Shown here piece after piece: positions 1-11,981 of a stretch of DNA of 64,000 bases (position 1 is the stretch's first letter; each line of letters begins with the position of its first letter). This DNA comes from Canariomyces notabilis (taxonomy: Eukaryota > Ascomycota > Sordariomycetes > Sordariales > Chaetomiaceae). A model generated the notes under the pieces. The model searched no databases. It saw only the letters and a list, made by a program, of their open reading frames with translations, and had not been told where the DNA came from. A program made the position numbers and the translations under genes. Location: the NCBI RefSeq assembly GCF_033297395.1, contig NW_027041841.1, forward strand, positions 473,198 through 537,197, read 5' to 3'.

Positions 1-1645
1 TTGGGGGGAGAGGGATATATTTGCGATCCTTGTACCGATTTGTAAGTGATAAAGGTAGATAGCTACACTTTACTTTCTTTGTGGGACCTATGTAGAAACG
101 GCATGGATCGCTGTGATCTAGCGGCGAAGGTGTAGCTATTGCTGACGGTGATGGGTAGAATCGATTTACGTTAACCGCTGTAAGTGGGATGCGTTAGGGC
201 GTTACTACCGGTGGGAAAGGCGCTATGTTTGAAGCTATCTTGTTAGCTAATATCGCTAATTTAACGCGATCTTGACGAAAGGAAGTCAATACTATAAGAA
301 AACAACGCCTGCGTGCTCTTCCTAGCTTAGAAAAGACCCTGGGATCTAGGATGGCTTCAAATCGATGGTGTAGATTAAAAGTGGGTTTTTGGCTGAATTG
401 GTTGGTTCTGGTTGAAAGTGCTGGAGGATACGAGGCCTGGCTGCAGTAGGCTGTAGTAGCGCCGATTCTAGCGTTTCTTCCTAAGGAGTGAGTATTGACG
501 GTATGCGCGTAGCCTTCGACATGCCACCAGCGCTTTAGGTTTTCAACAGATGTTAGCACGGAACAAAGCTGAGGCAAACGCTTCGGCTGCCGCTACAAGG
601 CTGATGAGGCTTCTTCAGTCCCAACTGGGAATCAAGGCTTGTTGGTTAGAGAAGCAATTCGTAGTTCTCAGGACCTCAACCCGGCAAGAAATGACAGGCC
701 GGTGCGATGCAGACGCCAGGACCAAAAACTACGGGTGGCCAAGGGCTAAGGTTGTATGTGGTGAGAGGGTTAGGGTTTGTGCCTGGCTACGATTGTGAGT
801 CTGTGTTGAAACTTGAGGTGGGTTGCACCTTACGCTACACGGCTATCAGGGGCCCCGCCCTAGCTTTGAGTTGAGAGCTTCATTTACTGGCCGAGTTCAA
901 CGCGCGGCATGACGAGGCCTGGTTGGCTTTGCAAAACGGTATGGAGGCTCTGATGACGGTTCGGAGGGTGTTTGATGGTTTTGGCTGTCTGACTCGATTT
1001 TGGTAATTCATTCACACAAGATGGGGCGGATAATAAACAGGCGCTTGCTCTCTGATTTCACAAATGACAAGGCGCCAGCCGAGCCACATGGGATGAGTGC
1101 TCACTCACTGATCCGGGCACTTTTTGCGCGGAATCGGTGTTGTCAGTGACGACGAAGGTGCCGAATACAACGAATGCCTGCCTGTATCCTTACTTTCGTA
1201 TTCAGCCGCGACATAGGCATTTTTGCCCAGTGCCCTCGGGCTTCACACATCCATTGCACCGTTTCGAAGTTTCGAACGGAGCCGGACCAACGACGAGGCT
1301 CCGTGCCGCCGGTCGGGTCGTTCCAAGTTGACCACCTCTCTCTCTCTCTGCCAGGTTACGCGGCTTGCACTCTACCTGTGCTTGTCTATGGAATCTCAGT
1401 AGAAAGAGATGACGGCCCAGCACTGCACCTCAAGAATATCACTCATGTTTAATTGACCTTTTGGATATAAACAACTCAACGTCCAGGACGATACGTTGCA
1501 GGGACCGTTGTGGGCCTGGCCGTCGTGTTTCATCATCACACTTCAATAACGTCCTCATCATAGCTCTAATCACTTATATATCTTGATCCACCGGACTCAC
1601 CCAACAGATCTTGACACCCATTCATAGACAGTTTAAAATCCAACC
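1..1645. other. Intergenic region upstream of the P450 gene
   Basis: I see no convincing gene here; the open frames are short, overlap on both strands and lack domain-like sequence. The last 200 bases read as a promoter: TATAAA at 1466-1471 and TATATA at 1575-1580 lie 60-180 bases before the P450 start codon, and a short CT microsatellite lies near 1332-1348. Confidence 0.6.
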
Positions 1646-3397
1646 ATGGACGCCGTTTCACTCAGCACCGCCATAACGACCATCTCCCTCGCGGGAGCTT
1701 ACCTCTTTTCCTCTGGCCGACTAGCACCACTACTAGAACTTCCACGGCTTGGCTTCTTTGCCGCCTTCGCCGCATTGTTGAGCGTTCAGCTACTGCTGTA
1801 CCTGATATGGAGCATCATACTCTATCCCAAATTCCTCTCCCCTCTCCGGGGGCTTCCCGAGCCTAGCGGCAATTCTTTGTTCATGGGACAATTCCCCAAG
1901 ATCGCTCCTCATCCATCCGGGACCCCCCATATGGAATGGTATTGCGGCCCCCGCCCATTGTTTGCTGTACTGTGATAGCAACCGGGACTGATCATCTACA
2001 GGATCAACTCGATCCCGAATGATGGCCTCATTCGCTACCTTGGCCCCTTCAACAAGGAGAGGCTTTTCATCACGTCACCAAAGGCGCTTGCCGAGGTGCT
2101 GGTAACCAAGAACTACGAGTTTGTGAAGCCCTATCAGTTCCGTTTCAGCATCGGCCGCATTTTAGGAATAGGCATCCTCCTCGCCGAGGGCGACGAGCAC
2201 AAAGCACAGCGCAAAAATCTGCTTCCGGCATTTGCATTCAGGCATATCAAGGATCTGTACTCCATTTTCTGGGACAAGTCCCGGGAAGGAGTCGAGGCCA
2301 TGACTCGGGAGATCCAACGTGATGCCGCAAACTCGTCGGCCGAGAGCCAGAACTCAGCCGTGATCGAAGTGAGCAGCTGGGCCTCGCGGATAACTCTCGA
2401 TATCATCGGGGTAGCCGGCCTGGGCCACGACTTTGGCGCCATCGCGGATCCCGACGGCGAGTTGAGCAGGATATACCAGCAACTCTTCAAGCCCAGCCGC
2501 CAAGCACAGTTCCTGGGACTGCTGCAGATCCTCTTTGGGGCCCGCCTAGTCGACCTACTCCCCGTGAAACGCAACGCCGACGTCCACAGCGCATCCAGAA
2601 AAATCCGAGGCGTGTGTGCCGATCTGATCCGCGAGAAGAAGCAGAAACTGGCGCGCAAGGAGCTGGTCGACGTAGACATCCTCTCGGTGGCCCTCGAATC
2701 GGGCGGCTTCACTGACGAGAATCTTGTCGACCAGCTCATGACGTTCCTCGCGGCCGGCCACGAGACGACGGCCTCGGCGCTCACCTGGGCGGCCTACCTG
2801 CTCGCCAGGCACCCGGATGTGCAGGCGCGCCTGCGGGCCGAAATCCGGGAGCGCCTTCCGCCCATCTCGGGCGGAGGGACTGTGTCCAGCGTGGACATTG
2901 ACCGCATGCCATACCTCAACGCCGTGTGCAACGAGGTCCTGCGCTATTTTGCCCCCGCGCCCATGACGCTTCGCATCGCCAACTGCGATACCAGCATCCA
3001 GGGCCGCTTTGTCCCCAAGGGCACGCAGATCATGATTGTGCCCTGGGCCATCAACAAGTCCAAGAGCCTCTGGGGTGAGGATGCGCTCGAGTTTAAGCCG
3101 GAGCGGTGGCTGCCCAAGTCGGACGGCGACAGCAAGAGCGCCGCGGCCAGCAGCGGCGGCGGCGCCACGAGCAACTATGCCTTCATGACGTTTCTACACG
3201 GCCCGCGCAGCTGCATCGGCCAGGCGTTTGCCAAGGCCGAGTTTGCCTGCCTGCTGGCTTCGTGGCTCGGCAGGTTCGAGCTGGAGCTGCACAACAAGGA
3301 GGAGATGGATGAGTCCAAGGTTGAGATCAAGGGCGGGATTACGGCGAGGCCGGCAAAGGGCATGTATGTCAAGGCGACGGTGCTTGAAGGGTGGTGA
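1646..3397 (+). CDS. Cytochrome P450 monooxygenase, membrane-anchored
   Basis: Heme-thiolate monooxygenase, expected to be anchored in the ER membrane and to use NADPH-P450 reductase. Two exons, 1646-1938 and 2002-3397, joined through a split Trp codon, give 562 residues, a normal length for a fungal P450. A hydrophobic N-terminal anchor spans roughly residues 10-65. The I-helix oxygen-binding motif AGHETT is at 349-354, the K-helix ExxR at 409-412 (EVLR), and the heme loop FLHGPRSCIG carries the axial ligand Cys502. All hallmark residues are present, so the protein should be functional. The substrate is unknown: no polyketide, peptide or terpene synthase lies nearby, so the context does not point to a biosynthetic cluster. 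The fold resembles the CYP4/CYP52-like side of the fungal P450s, but I cannot assign a CYP family number. Confidence 0.93.
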
Positions 3398-5001
3398 TGG
3401 AAGATCCGGGCATGGAGCCGCGTGGCTTGGGAGGGCTAAGCACCGGACTCCTTCTGTTGTACAACTACGGGCAAATAAGGTGCTACAACCGTGTCACTGC
3501 CGAGACCGAGAAGCGCATCAGGATTGCAGTAGTACTGCTTCGTCTGTTGGGCGTCTCGATCATTTCTTTCCCCGCTGCCCGATTGTTTGTGTCTGTCTTT
3601 GAGGTGCTACTGCTAAGGCAAAGCCATTCTCGTTCAGATCTCACATGTCGTTTGCCCTTTTGCTGCAATGTCATTATCGCGGTGCTGGTTGAGATTGGAG
3701 AGGGGAGGACGGGCCGCTCCTTGCGCTGCGTCAGCAAATCCGACCACTGCAGGGCGAGAGAATCGCGTGTAAGTCGTGCGGGGGCATGACGGTAGGTTTT
3801 AGCCAACCGTTGCGCCAAGTCAGGGAAGAAATGTCGAGATAGGGACTAGGGAGCCCGAGGAGAGAGAGGGATCAGGGGTCGACTTCGACGACTGGCACAC
3901 GCGACGGAAGGAGGGGGAAGATGACCGGACGGACAGTACGTCAATGCCGTCCGACAGCCTGTGGATGGAGATGCAGCTGGCCCGTCCCGTTCGCCATGAC
4001 AGATCAAGAGAAGGACGCAGGGTGGGCTCAAGTTCCCGGACTCGGACAGCGACTCTGCAGGAGTGGACTGGATTACAGAGAACTACTAGTGCATATAAGG
4101 AGTATACCTGCCTATGAAGAGGTTTGAGCTACTAATACTCTACTCCCACACTACGTCACGTAACGGGATCATATATGTAAAGTAGCTTAAAGTACACATT
4201 CACCTACTCAAAAGATACACTGATGAATGCCACGGGAGACGTGACAATCCACCACACCCCGCCTCGGTCAAGACCGATGCTCAGGTCCCGTCTCAAGATG
4301 TAAGGCAAGAGAAACATGAAACACCCGTGCACCGTGCACGCAGCCTCGTCCCGTCCGTCGGAGCGGGTTGGCGTAGTATACATTGTCATGCATAGTATAT
4401 ACTATATACCTCAATGCTATAGCCCGCGGAGCTACGGTCAACCTGGAACCAACAGCTAGTATTACACGACTGTATCTATAGCGCAGTAAATGTACTATGT
4501 ACAGGGCTGAAGGCAGTGTTGGCCATCATGCTGGGAAACACCACACGACACTACACTGCTGGTATTCCAGGGTAGAGTTCTATGTCATCAATTCGTTTAG
4601 TACCGCAGTACGCTACAAGGCGAGTAAGGTAGGCTGCAATATCTGTCTGCCTGCTTGCCTGCCTGCCTGCCGGTCTGTCTGTCTGTGGGTTGGTAGGTAT
4701 CATGACCAGATGTGGGAACAGCCTAGTAACTCCTTAAAAGTAGTAGGAAAATAACAAGCACCTGTTCCCCGAACACCAACCCAAGCCGCCCGAGCCCAGC
4801 CTAACACCGTCCTGTTTCCCTTGAACCGACCTAAACAAAGAACGCCTGCCCCCGTCCCGGGCCGTAGACGGTGTACTAAGTAGTCGTAGTAAGTAAAAGA
4901 GGGTTATTACAAAAGTAGCAATACAGCATCAAGAAGAAATCCGAAGAAAAGAAAAGAAAGAATAGAACGAGAGAACAGTGAAGCGACAGCCTCAATAACA
5001 A
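3398..5001. other. Intergenic region between P450 and Myb-like genes
   Basis: This holds the convergent 3' ends of the P450 and the Myb-like gene. Apart from a tetranucleotide microsatellite (4642-4687) and an AT-rich perfect 14-base palindrome, ATAGTATATACTAT, at 4392-4405, I see nothing that looks coding. Confidence 0.6.
4642..4687. repeat. CTGC/CTGT tetranucleotide microsatellite
   Basis: About eleven imperfect four-base units alternate between CTGC/TGCC and CTGT. It is a simple-sequence tract in non-coding DNA with no sign of function. Confidence 0.8.
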
Positions 5002-5967
5002 TCACCTCCAAGTCCCATGAATCCTCGGCCGACGACTACTCCCCCTCTTAAGCCCCACATCCCCGTTGGCCATAAGCGACTTCCACCTGCGCCCAACACT
5101 CCCGCGGTCTTTTTTCCCAAGGGTGCGCGCACAGTCCTGCCAGTCGGATTTGCTCAGCCGGAGCTTTTCCAGCACCAGCTCCACCAGCATGCGGTCCTCC
5201 TCTGTGCTCCACGTCTCGCCGTCTGTTTCTACTACCACATCGGTGCCGTCCTTTTCAATATTCTTGTTGTGGTTCATGTCGGAGGCGTGCAGCTCGTGGT
5301 AGTCAGAGCGCTCTAAACCGAGGGGAAGCACCTCGGGCGCGATGCGCGAGCGCTTGGGCGTGTGTGGCGCGGAGGGTTGGGATTGGGATGGCTCCTCCGT
5401 CATTTGCTCCTCTGGATGTGATTGCTGTTGTTGCTGCTGCTGTTTTTCTTCTTCGGCCGACCTGTCGCGCTCATTGTCGCTGCTGATGCTATCGCCGTTG
5501 TCATCGCGACCCATGTCGTCGTCGACGGCGCGGCGCCGCTTGTTGGGTCCTCGCGCGGGCGGCGCAAGCGCCACCGAGGAGCGCTTCACGATGCGCTTGC
5601 GCGGCGGTCCGCTGTGGTCGTGTCCGCTTGCGCTTGGGCCGGTGTCTGTCTTGCGCGAGCGCAGGCGCAGTTTGAGGGGCGGCAGCGGCGCATGCGCCAG
5701 CGGCGGGGTGGGTAGTTGCGCGTGCGACGAGGTCGGAGGGGTGATGGGCTCAGTGGCTGCTGCTGCTGCGATGGTCTCGAAGGAGGCAGGGCTGGTCGCC
5801 GCGAGGAGCGACTGTAGCGAGCGACATGTCGAAAAGATGTTGCCAAAGGCTGTCTGCGGCGACTGCGGCGGGGGGCTCGCGGGCGGGGATGCGAAGAGGG
5901 TCGTCTGGAGGCGCGTCAAAGGCGGCAGTTGCGACGAGTCGCACGAGAGTGCGGATGGTAGCAGCAT
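5002..5967 (-). CDS. Myb/SANT-like DNA-binding domain protein
   Basis: Single-exon protein of 321 residues starting at a true ATG. The C-terminal part, roughly residues 248-300, is a single Myb/SANT-like repeat: WSTEEDRMLVELVLEKL is followed by a conserved second Trp (SDWQDCARTLG) and a recognition-helix segment with VGRRWKSL. This arrangement of regularly spaced tryptophans is typical of fungal single-Myb proteins that bind DNA. The N-terminal two thirds are low complexity: Ser/Pro-rich, then basic patches that may serve as nuclear localisation signals (RKRIVKRS and PNKRRR), then an acidic stretch and a run of seven glutamines. No known Myb regulator can be named. It is probably a nuclear transcription or chromatin factor; the target is unknown. 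Confidence 0.8.
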   Translation of the reverse strand: MLLPSALSCDSSQLPPLTRLQTTLFASPPASPPPQSPQTAFGNIFSTCRSLQSLLAATSPASFETIAAAAATEPITPPTSSHAQLPTPPLAHAPLPPLKLRLRSRKTDTGPSASGHDHSGPPRKRIVKRSSVALAPPARGPNKRRRAVDDDMGRDDNGDSISSDNERDRSAEEEKQQQQQQQSHPEEQMTEEPSQSQPSAPHTPKRSRIAPEVLPLGLERSDYHELHASDMNHNKNIEKDGTDVVVETDGETWSTEEDRMLVELVLEKLRLSKSDWQDCARTLGKKDRGSVGRRWKSLMANGDVGLKRGSSRRPRIHGTWR

Positions 5968-8900
5968 GGCTTTCTTTCTTTATTGTGCTTTGCGAGGTTT
6001 GTCGAGCGACGGTATAGGATGACGGGAATATAGTTCCAGCCTCTAGTCGCTGTTCGGGAGAGATATAAGGGGCGGGAGGATTTCCGGGTTGTGGCTAAAT
6101 AGAGGAAACCAGAAACGAGCGTTTTGCGACCAGGTCAGATGTGCGACCGCCGGAGCTGTCGGAAAGATTGCGCAATGCCGAAGACGGCAGCTCTGGGATG
6201 CCACAGCAGCGCGCAATAACAACTGCGAATGCTCTGGGGTAGAGGTGAATAGCGCAGTTGGGGGCAGGTGTTGCGATGAAAGGTAAATTGTGTGCGAAAA
6301 GCGTACACGTAAAGGCGCAAACTTGGTGAAGGCAGAGAAGGCGCGGCGAGAAAAGAAACGGAAGTCTTCGTCGACGGGAGCAGTGGGCGAGGCAGAGGAA
6401 TAATGCGCCTAATAAGATGTGGGACGACTCAATTGCAGGGGTTGCCGGTGCGCACAAAGTGGGCCACATGACTGACAGGGCATCAAGGTGGGGCAGGACA
6501 GCTAGCTAGCCAATCACGGCAAGCCGCACGCTGCAAGTGCCCCTCTCACCCTCGCTCCACCAGCATGCTTCTTCTGCAAGCACTTTAACGGGAGTGACAC
6601 GGAAAATGGGGCTTCTGAGCGCAACTCCGGGCTGCAAGAGCGAGGTACATAGGAGAAGCAAGCATCGGAATCGAGTGAGACACCGACGGTGAGCCAATAT
6701 CGACGCTGACCATCTTTCACCTTTCTAGCTTCGTACATGGCCAGAGGAACACGAAAAATGAGGGAGCGCGTCTCGTCAGTCTATTTCTTGAAGCTAGCCA
6801 CTAATTTGATCGCCAAGTCGGTCGATGTGGGCTGGCCATTGAATTTTTTCTTCTTCGTCTCTCCTGGTCTAGCTCAGGAGTTATCACACCATCTGGGTCC
6901 GGCCGGGATAGTCCTCCTACCCTGAATAAAACTGGAGTCACATCTAGTTGTCATGACCACCTTGGGTGTAAGTACAGAATCTGTTGAGTATCCGGCCCTC
7001 TCTGAATCGCAGGTGATATGCCACGATGCGAGGGGTGCTGTGCCTGGTTCACGCGCCCACTTGCGTCACTTGCATACTACCTTATCCCTCCCTCTCTGTT
7101 GAATGTAGGGAAAATGTAGGGTAGGGTGTGAAATGCGCGCCCGTTTAGCTGCCCGTTTCAACTTTCCCGGCCGTGAGATACCGAGAAGGTAACGGCTTCC
7201 ACCAGCTTGTTCGATCTAGGTCGATTGCCCAGCGTTCCGCGACGCTTCCAAACAAAGCCCTGGCTGGTGCCTTGGGCTGAACACGAAGGTGTACACGTCA
7301 TAGGATCGACCAGGTCAGCAACATCACACCGGCGATGCCAGACGGCTTACACTACTTGAGTTGTGCTGAAGCTACTGAGCCACCCCGACAGCAAATATGT
7401 ACATAGTTTGCATAAAGGTAACTATTTCTGTGACCTGAGCTGCAGGAACCATGTTGGATTCATCTCGACAGCAGAGGCCGCAAGGGAGAAGGGAAAACCA
7501 CAGTCAAGAGCAATAAGTAGGACAAACCTGAAGGAGGGTTGCAAGTTAATGCATTGCTCCTCCCCTCCTCTGCGCGAGCGATAAGCCAGCTGCCCCTCGC
7601 AAGACACAAGATTTCTAGAATCCTCTCTCTCCCTCTTCGTCGTCGACACCAGCACTGCTTACGCTATGCGCTACAGTCTGGACAGAGTCGGGATTTGTAA
7701 ACGAGTAGCTTAGCCATTCGGAGCGAAAAACGTGTCACTGACGATGGCGCTCGATTGCCGACTACGAGCTTCAACAACTGCAGTATCTGCATCTACTCCA
7801 GTTTTGCAATGCGCCACAAGACCTGCAGAACACACCCCGCTGCAGGTCGTCTCTTTGAGGTGGAAGCAGAGACGACTGGGGTGAAACTGATCTGGACCCG
7901 ACCCGGGGAGACAGCTGCGTAACGAAAGGGGCGGGGTTGTCGCGAGACGCGTCTGGTCCGCGAAAAACACGCGACTGAGACGCGATTGCCAGTGGGTCCA
8001 ATTTAAGTAGAGTTAGAGCCATTGACCAATGATTGCGTGGCGGAAGATGGCGTTGCCAAATCATTGGCTGCCAGAAGAAACGGTCTCTGATCGGCAGAAC
8101 AACCCATGTCGTGCACCCTGATCAACCCTTTGACACGGATGTGGCTTAGTGGACGGCTAAGGTACGTACCAGCGGGTGCTAGGTGTACGGGAGGATCAAC
8201 CCAGTCCCTTGGACCTGTCTCCTTTTTGCTCGTTTTGTCAGCTGCTGATCCGTCGAGGCGGATTGCGGGCTCCGGGATCCCTTGGCCCCTCAATCGGCCG
8301 TGGGACATCTGCCGCGCCCGGATCCGCATCCCGCCGACCTCGGCTTCGGGGCAAGTATCGGCTCCTACAACTAACGAGACAAGGAGATTGAGTTACACGA
8401 TTCCATTTTGTGACTCTACAGTTCCTACACTTGTATCAGTGCCAGTCAGTTACTAGGATTCAGAAAGGAGCATTGGCTGCGAGTGCTTACTCCTCGGCTC
8501 ATGACAGTCCGCTGATATTCAGGCACATCAAGTGATGATTCCATGCCATTGATATCCTGATTTTGTTTCTGGCTGTAAGTTGCGCATGTACAAGGACAAG
8601 TCGCCTAATCATCGTTTGCTTCCTCTTCATGTCTGTGCTTATCGGCTTTGGGAATCGGATCCTTGGATCGAGAAGCCTGTGGCCTACTTTTCCTTGGAAT
8701 CGCTGCTTCCGCTGGTGATGAAGACCGGACAGTTGATGAACCCCACGATTAGAAGTTGAGCAAACAAATAACGCCATGAATCCCAGTTGAGCTATCAATG
8801 GCTTGGTTGGGACGAGCTGTGTGTCCCTGGATTGGCAGTTGGCGTATCGCGGGCTGACCATTGAAGGCAATGGGATGAGCGAAAAGGGGTTGTTGATAAG

Positions 8901-9024
8901 AGCGTTGGCATGGGCAATAGAATGAACGGCCGAGTACTAAGTATTACTTTGGCTGTCAGCGACTTGGATGAACAGTGATAGCCATCTGAAGATTCATCAC
9001 AAATCTGACAAACGCGAAATTTGT
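5968..9024. other. Long intergenic region
   Basis: About 3 kb with no supportable gene. Open frames on both strands are below 130 codons, overlap one another and show no domain-like sequence. It lies between two divergently transcribed genes and so contains both of their promoters. The right end runs into the tandem repeat described separately. Confidence 0.55.
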
Positions 9025-9230
9025 GATGCGGTCTGTTCATACCTCTCTTCGCTCACTGCCATCCAAAGGGCTCGTCACGCGGTCTGTTTACACTTCTCTT
9101 CACCTCAAGGTCATTTGAAGTGATCCATCACGCGATCTGTTCAGGTTACCTTCACTCACTCTTATCCGAAGAGCATCCATCACGCGACCTGATAATACCT
9201 ATCTTCACTTATCCCACCAACTCAGTTCAG
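9025..9230 (+). repeat. Degenerate ~52 bp tandem repeat with ACGCG cores, four units
   Basis: Four head-to-tail units share the pattern TCACGCG-n2-CTG followed by a CT-rich segment containing CTTCACT. The cores start at 9025 (degenerate, GATGCG), 9076, 9129 and 9181, so the spacing is 51, 53 and 52 bases. Three cores contain ACGCG, the core of the MBF (MluI cell-cycle box) site of yeasts. The array ends about 230 bases before the start codon of the downstream gene, a position that suits an upstream activating region. The repeats are seen directly; any role in regulation is inference. Confidence 0.7.
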
Positions 9231-9457
9231 GGCGTTTTGATTGCGCCTTGAAAGGTACTTAAACCCAGTCTCCCTCCTGCTGGGCTTTTCCCCCTCGAAT
9301 GTATTTCCTCACACTCTACTCTCCATCCATTTCGACTCACTGTGCCAACCAAGTCAACTAAGTCGACCAATCCAAGAGCACCTTTGATTCTTATTTTCTT
9401 GGAAAGTCGGTTCTTCCCCTAAGTTCTTCTCCTCACCAACTGTCAGTGCAGTCAAAG

Positions 9458-11548
9458 ATGGACAACAAGGAGACGCTCAATGTAGACTCCCACAATAACT
9501 CGAATCTTGCGACCGACCAGTCTTCCGACCCAGCGGATCCCTTTGCTTCTCGCAGTCACAGGACCTGGACACCCAAGTATGGGCGCGTCCAGAAGTGCGA
9601 CTTCTGCAACGCTCGGTCGCCAGGAACGCTCCACGTGTGCACGACGTGTGCCATCCACATCTGTGAAAAGTGTTCCAGATCCGACCGCTGGCATTCTGAC
9701 TCCAAGCACTTTATCGATCCAGACGCCTACAACTGGATTGAGGTGAAGTCCTCTAAAGCCTCCAGCAGCCGTAAAACCAGGGCTTCAGGAGGCAGTAGCG
9801 CGGTCGGCGATGGAATCGCTCGTTCAGGAGAGCAGCATCGCAATGCTGAAGTCAAAAATCACGACGAGACTGATCCCGACGATACTGAATACATCGATGA
9901 CGATAACAACTCAGAGAACTCGAGCACGGCTTCTAAGCGTCCTCGCTCGTTTGTAAACTTCAGCAGACCTTTCCGGGGCGGTAACACTCGCCAGCAATCC
10001 ACCTATCCATATCCACCTCGGACCACAGCGGCCGCCGCACGACCGAGTGTTCGCCAAGCGGCTGCTCGGGCACTGACCCGCATGAGCCGTCAGAACGGCT
10101 CCGACGACGGCGATGGTGAGGGTGATGAGGGTGATGACGATAACAGTGGCGATAACAATACCAATAACAATGGCAATAACACTGGCGATAACAGTGGAGA
10201 AGACGACAGTAACAATATTGAGCAACAGGGTGCTGATGGCAATCACGGCTCTGTTCCGACTCGTCACCCGGTTCCTCCTTCGGGCTTTCCCCTTGCGGAC
10301 CAGCCAGTAGCACCTACCCCCTATGACAACCTTGTCTACGACATCTACGAGCAGATCTACGGCATCCGACCCGTGTGGTATGTACTACAGGCAGAAACTC
10401 CCGTCTTCGTGTCTTGTTGGCTCCGTCTAGCGTCACGAGCAAAACGACATGAAGACAAGGCCTTGACCCCAAACCTTCCCCTTACAAACCGCCAAGAATA
10501 ACGCATGTACTATGTATGGCGTGACTGACGTTGATTGCCGAACAGGATGCCGCGCGTCCGTACATCGATTCCAAGCCGTTGGGACGGCGAATGGCCCTCC
10601 TCAACTCCATCGCCGGGGCAGCACCGCCGTGAAGAGGACGGCACCATCTACCAACAGTACGAGCTGTACCACCAGCACGCCTTCTCTGCCGCGACTCAGT
10701 TCTACCCGCTCAACAACCTCCTGCCCGCGCCCCGCGGCTACGAGCAGTATTCGTTTGAGAACTACCCGCCGGTGCGTTTATCTTTGCCTTTCCCTTTCCT
10801 TTCATTTCAGCTCCTCCCTTTCAAGTTCAACCTCCAAAACCCACTCCATTCACTGGTCCTACCCAACAATGGGCGAGCCCAACCATAATTTCACAGACTA
10901 GGTACTAACATGAAGTCACGCCAGCGAATCCAAGAAGGCTACACCGCCACAGTGCGCACCACACCGCGATTCCACCCGTACAACGAGCTTTCGCCAGCCG
11001 AGATCGCACTGGTGGAAGCCGACCGCCTGACCCTCACCCAAATGAGAGCGGCGTGGCACGACAACAACCAACTGGCAGCCATGCGCAACCAAGGCCGCCA
11101 TCTCGCGGCCATTCAACTGCTTTGGCACGTGTTTGAATTGCGACGCACCCGGGTTGATGTGCGAGCCTTTTCCCAGACGGTTCGGTTCTTTGTGGCCGAA
11201 CGGGACCGTGCCGTGCAAATGGAGCAGGCAGTTGAAGAACTAGATCGGGTGCGAGTCGAGTCGTTGGAGCAGGAGTTCCAGCGTGAACGCAGGCAGGAGC
11301 AGTTCCGGCGGTACCAGCACGGACTTTTGACTGCTGCCATGCGTAATGGGTTCCGAGGAACGCCGGCGCAGATGGCGCACCTGCTGCAGCAGCACCTGCA
11401 GCAGCTGCAGAATCAGCAGGGTGGTTCCGCTGCTACAAATACGGGTGGTAGCGGGGACACCGCTGGCAATAACGGGGTCACAGGCGCAGAGGCGCGTCAC
11501 TCGGAGATGATAGAGCAGCTAGAAGAGTTGCTGCACCGCCGGGGCTGA
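9458..11548 (+). CDS. Cys/His-cluster protein of unknown function
   Basis: Three exons (9458-10377, 10546-10771, 10925-11548) give a 589-residue protein. The second intron has a perfect TACTAAC branch site. Near the N-terminus (about residues 46-85) is a compact cluster, C-x2-C-x8-C-x2-C-x4-C-x2-C followed by two His, that should bind two zinc ions in the manner of a small RING/B-box-like finger; I do not recognise the exact family. The middle is disordered: basic and Ser-rich, then a long Asp/Asn/Gly run encoded by GAT/AAC-type codons. The C-terminal part is helical, with Gln-rich coiled-coil character (EQAVEELDRVRVESLEQEF). One caution: the start of exon 2 is open in a second frame for about 28 codons, so the first splice junction may need correcting. 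No function is assigned. Confidence 0.75.
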
Positions 11549-11981
11549 GCGGCCATTGCCCTTTGATTTTCTTTCATTCTTCATTATCCCAGCGCAGCAT
11601 CTAACCACGGACGGGCATTGCATTGCATTGCACTATGGCGTTCGGTGTTGATACTCCCCAATGTACTTATAGACGAAGCGTAAACAACGCACCACCTAAG
11701 AGAGACTAAACCCACCAGTCTGTTCCCGTTGCCCCTGAGGCGAATTGTGTGTGCGCAGCTGTCAGGACTTTAAAATGTCTATGTGTATTCTGGTGATACG
11801 GGAGACATCAAAGGCGGGCAAGGGAGGAGACCGTTTAGCCACTGACTGACTCTATTTGATAAGTTCACAGAACCAAGAAATCTATTCGCCATCCCTGGGA
11901 ACCCGAAACTCCGTCTTATATTTTGTCTACCCCCCAATGCTCTAATCTTGAGTAACATACCTATCCACTGACAACCCATTA
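11549..11981. other. Convergent 3' intergenic region
   Basis: A short stretch between the stop codons of two convergent genes; it should hold both polyadenylation regions. No coding signal seen. Confidence 0.6.

Noticed and set aside
759..778. GGGTTAGGG, telomere-like
   Set aside because: A single copy only; no tandem TTAGGG array, so it gives no evidence of a chromosome end.
2134..2784. 216-codon minus-strand open frame
   Set aside because: Entirely antisense to the P450 core domain, whose motifs are unambiguous.
5342..6022. 226-codon plus-strand open frame
   Set aside because: Antisense to the Myb-like gene; its Cys and Ser runs mirror the Gln and Ser tracts of that gene.
10113..10310. 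Short Ile/Thr/Val-rich frame resembling a membrane peptide
   Set aside because: It is a shifted-frame reading of the Asp/Asn repeat of the gene at 9458-11548.
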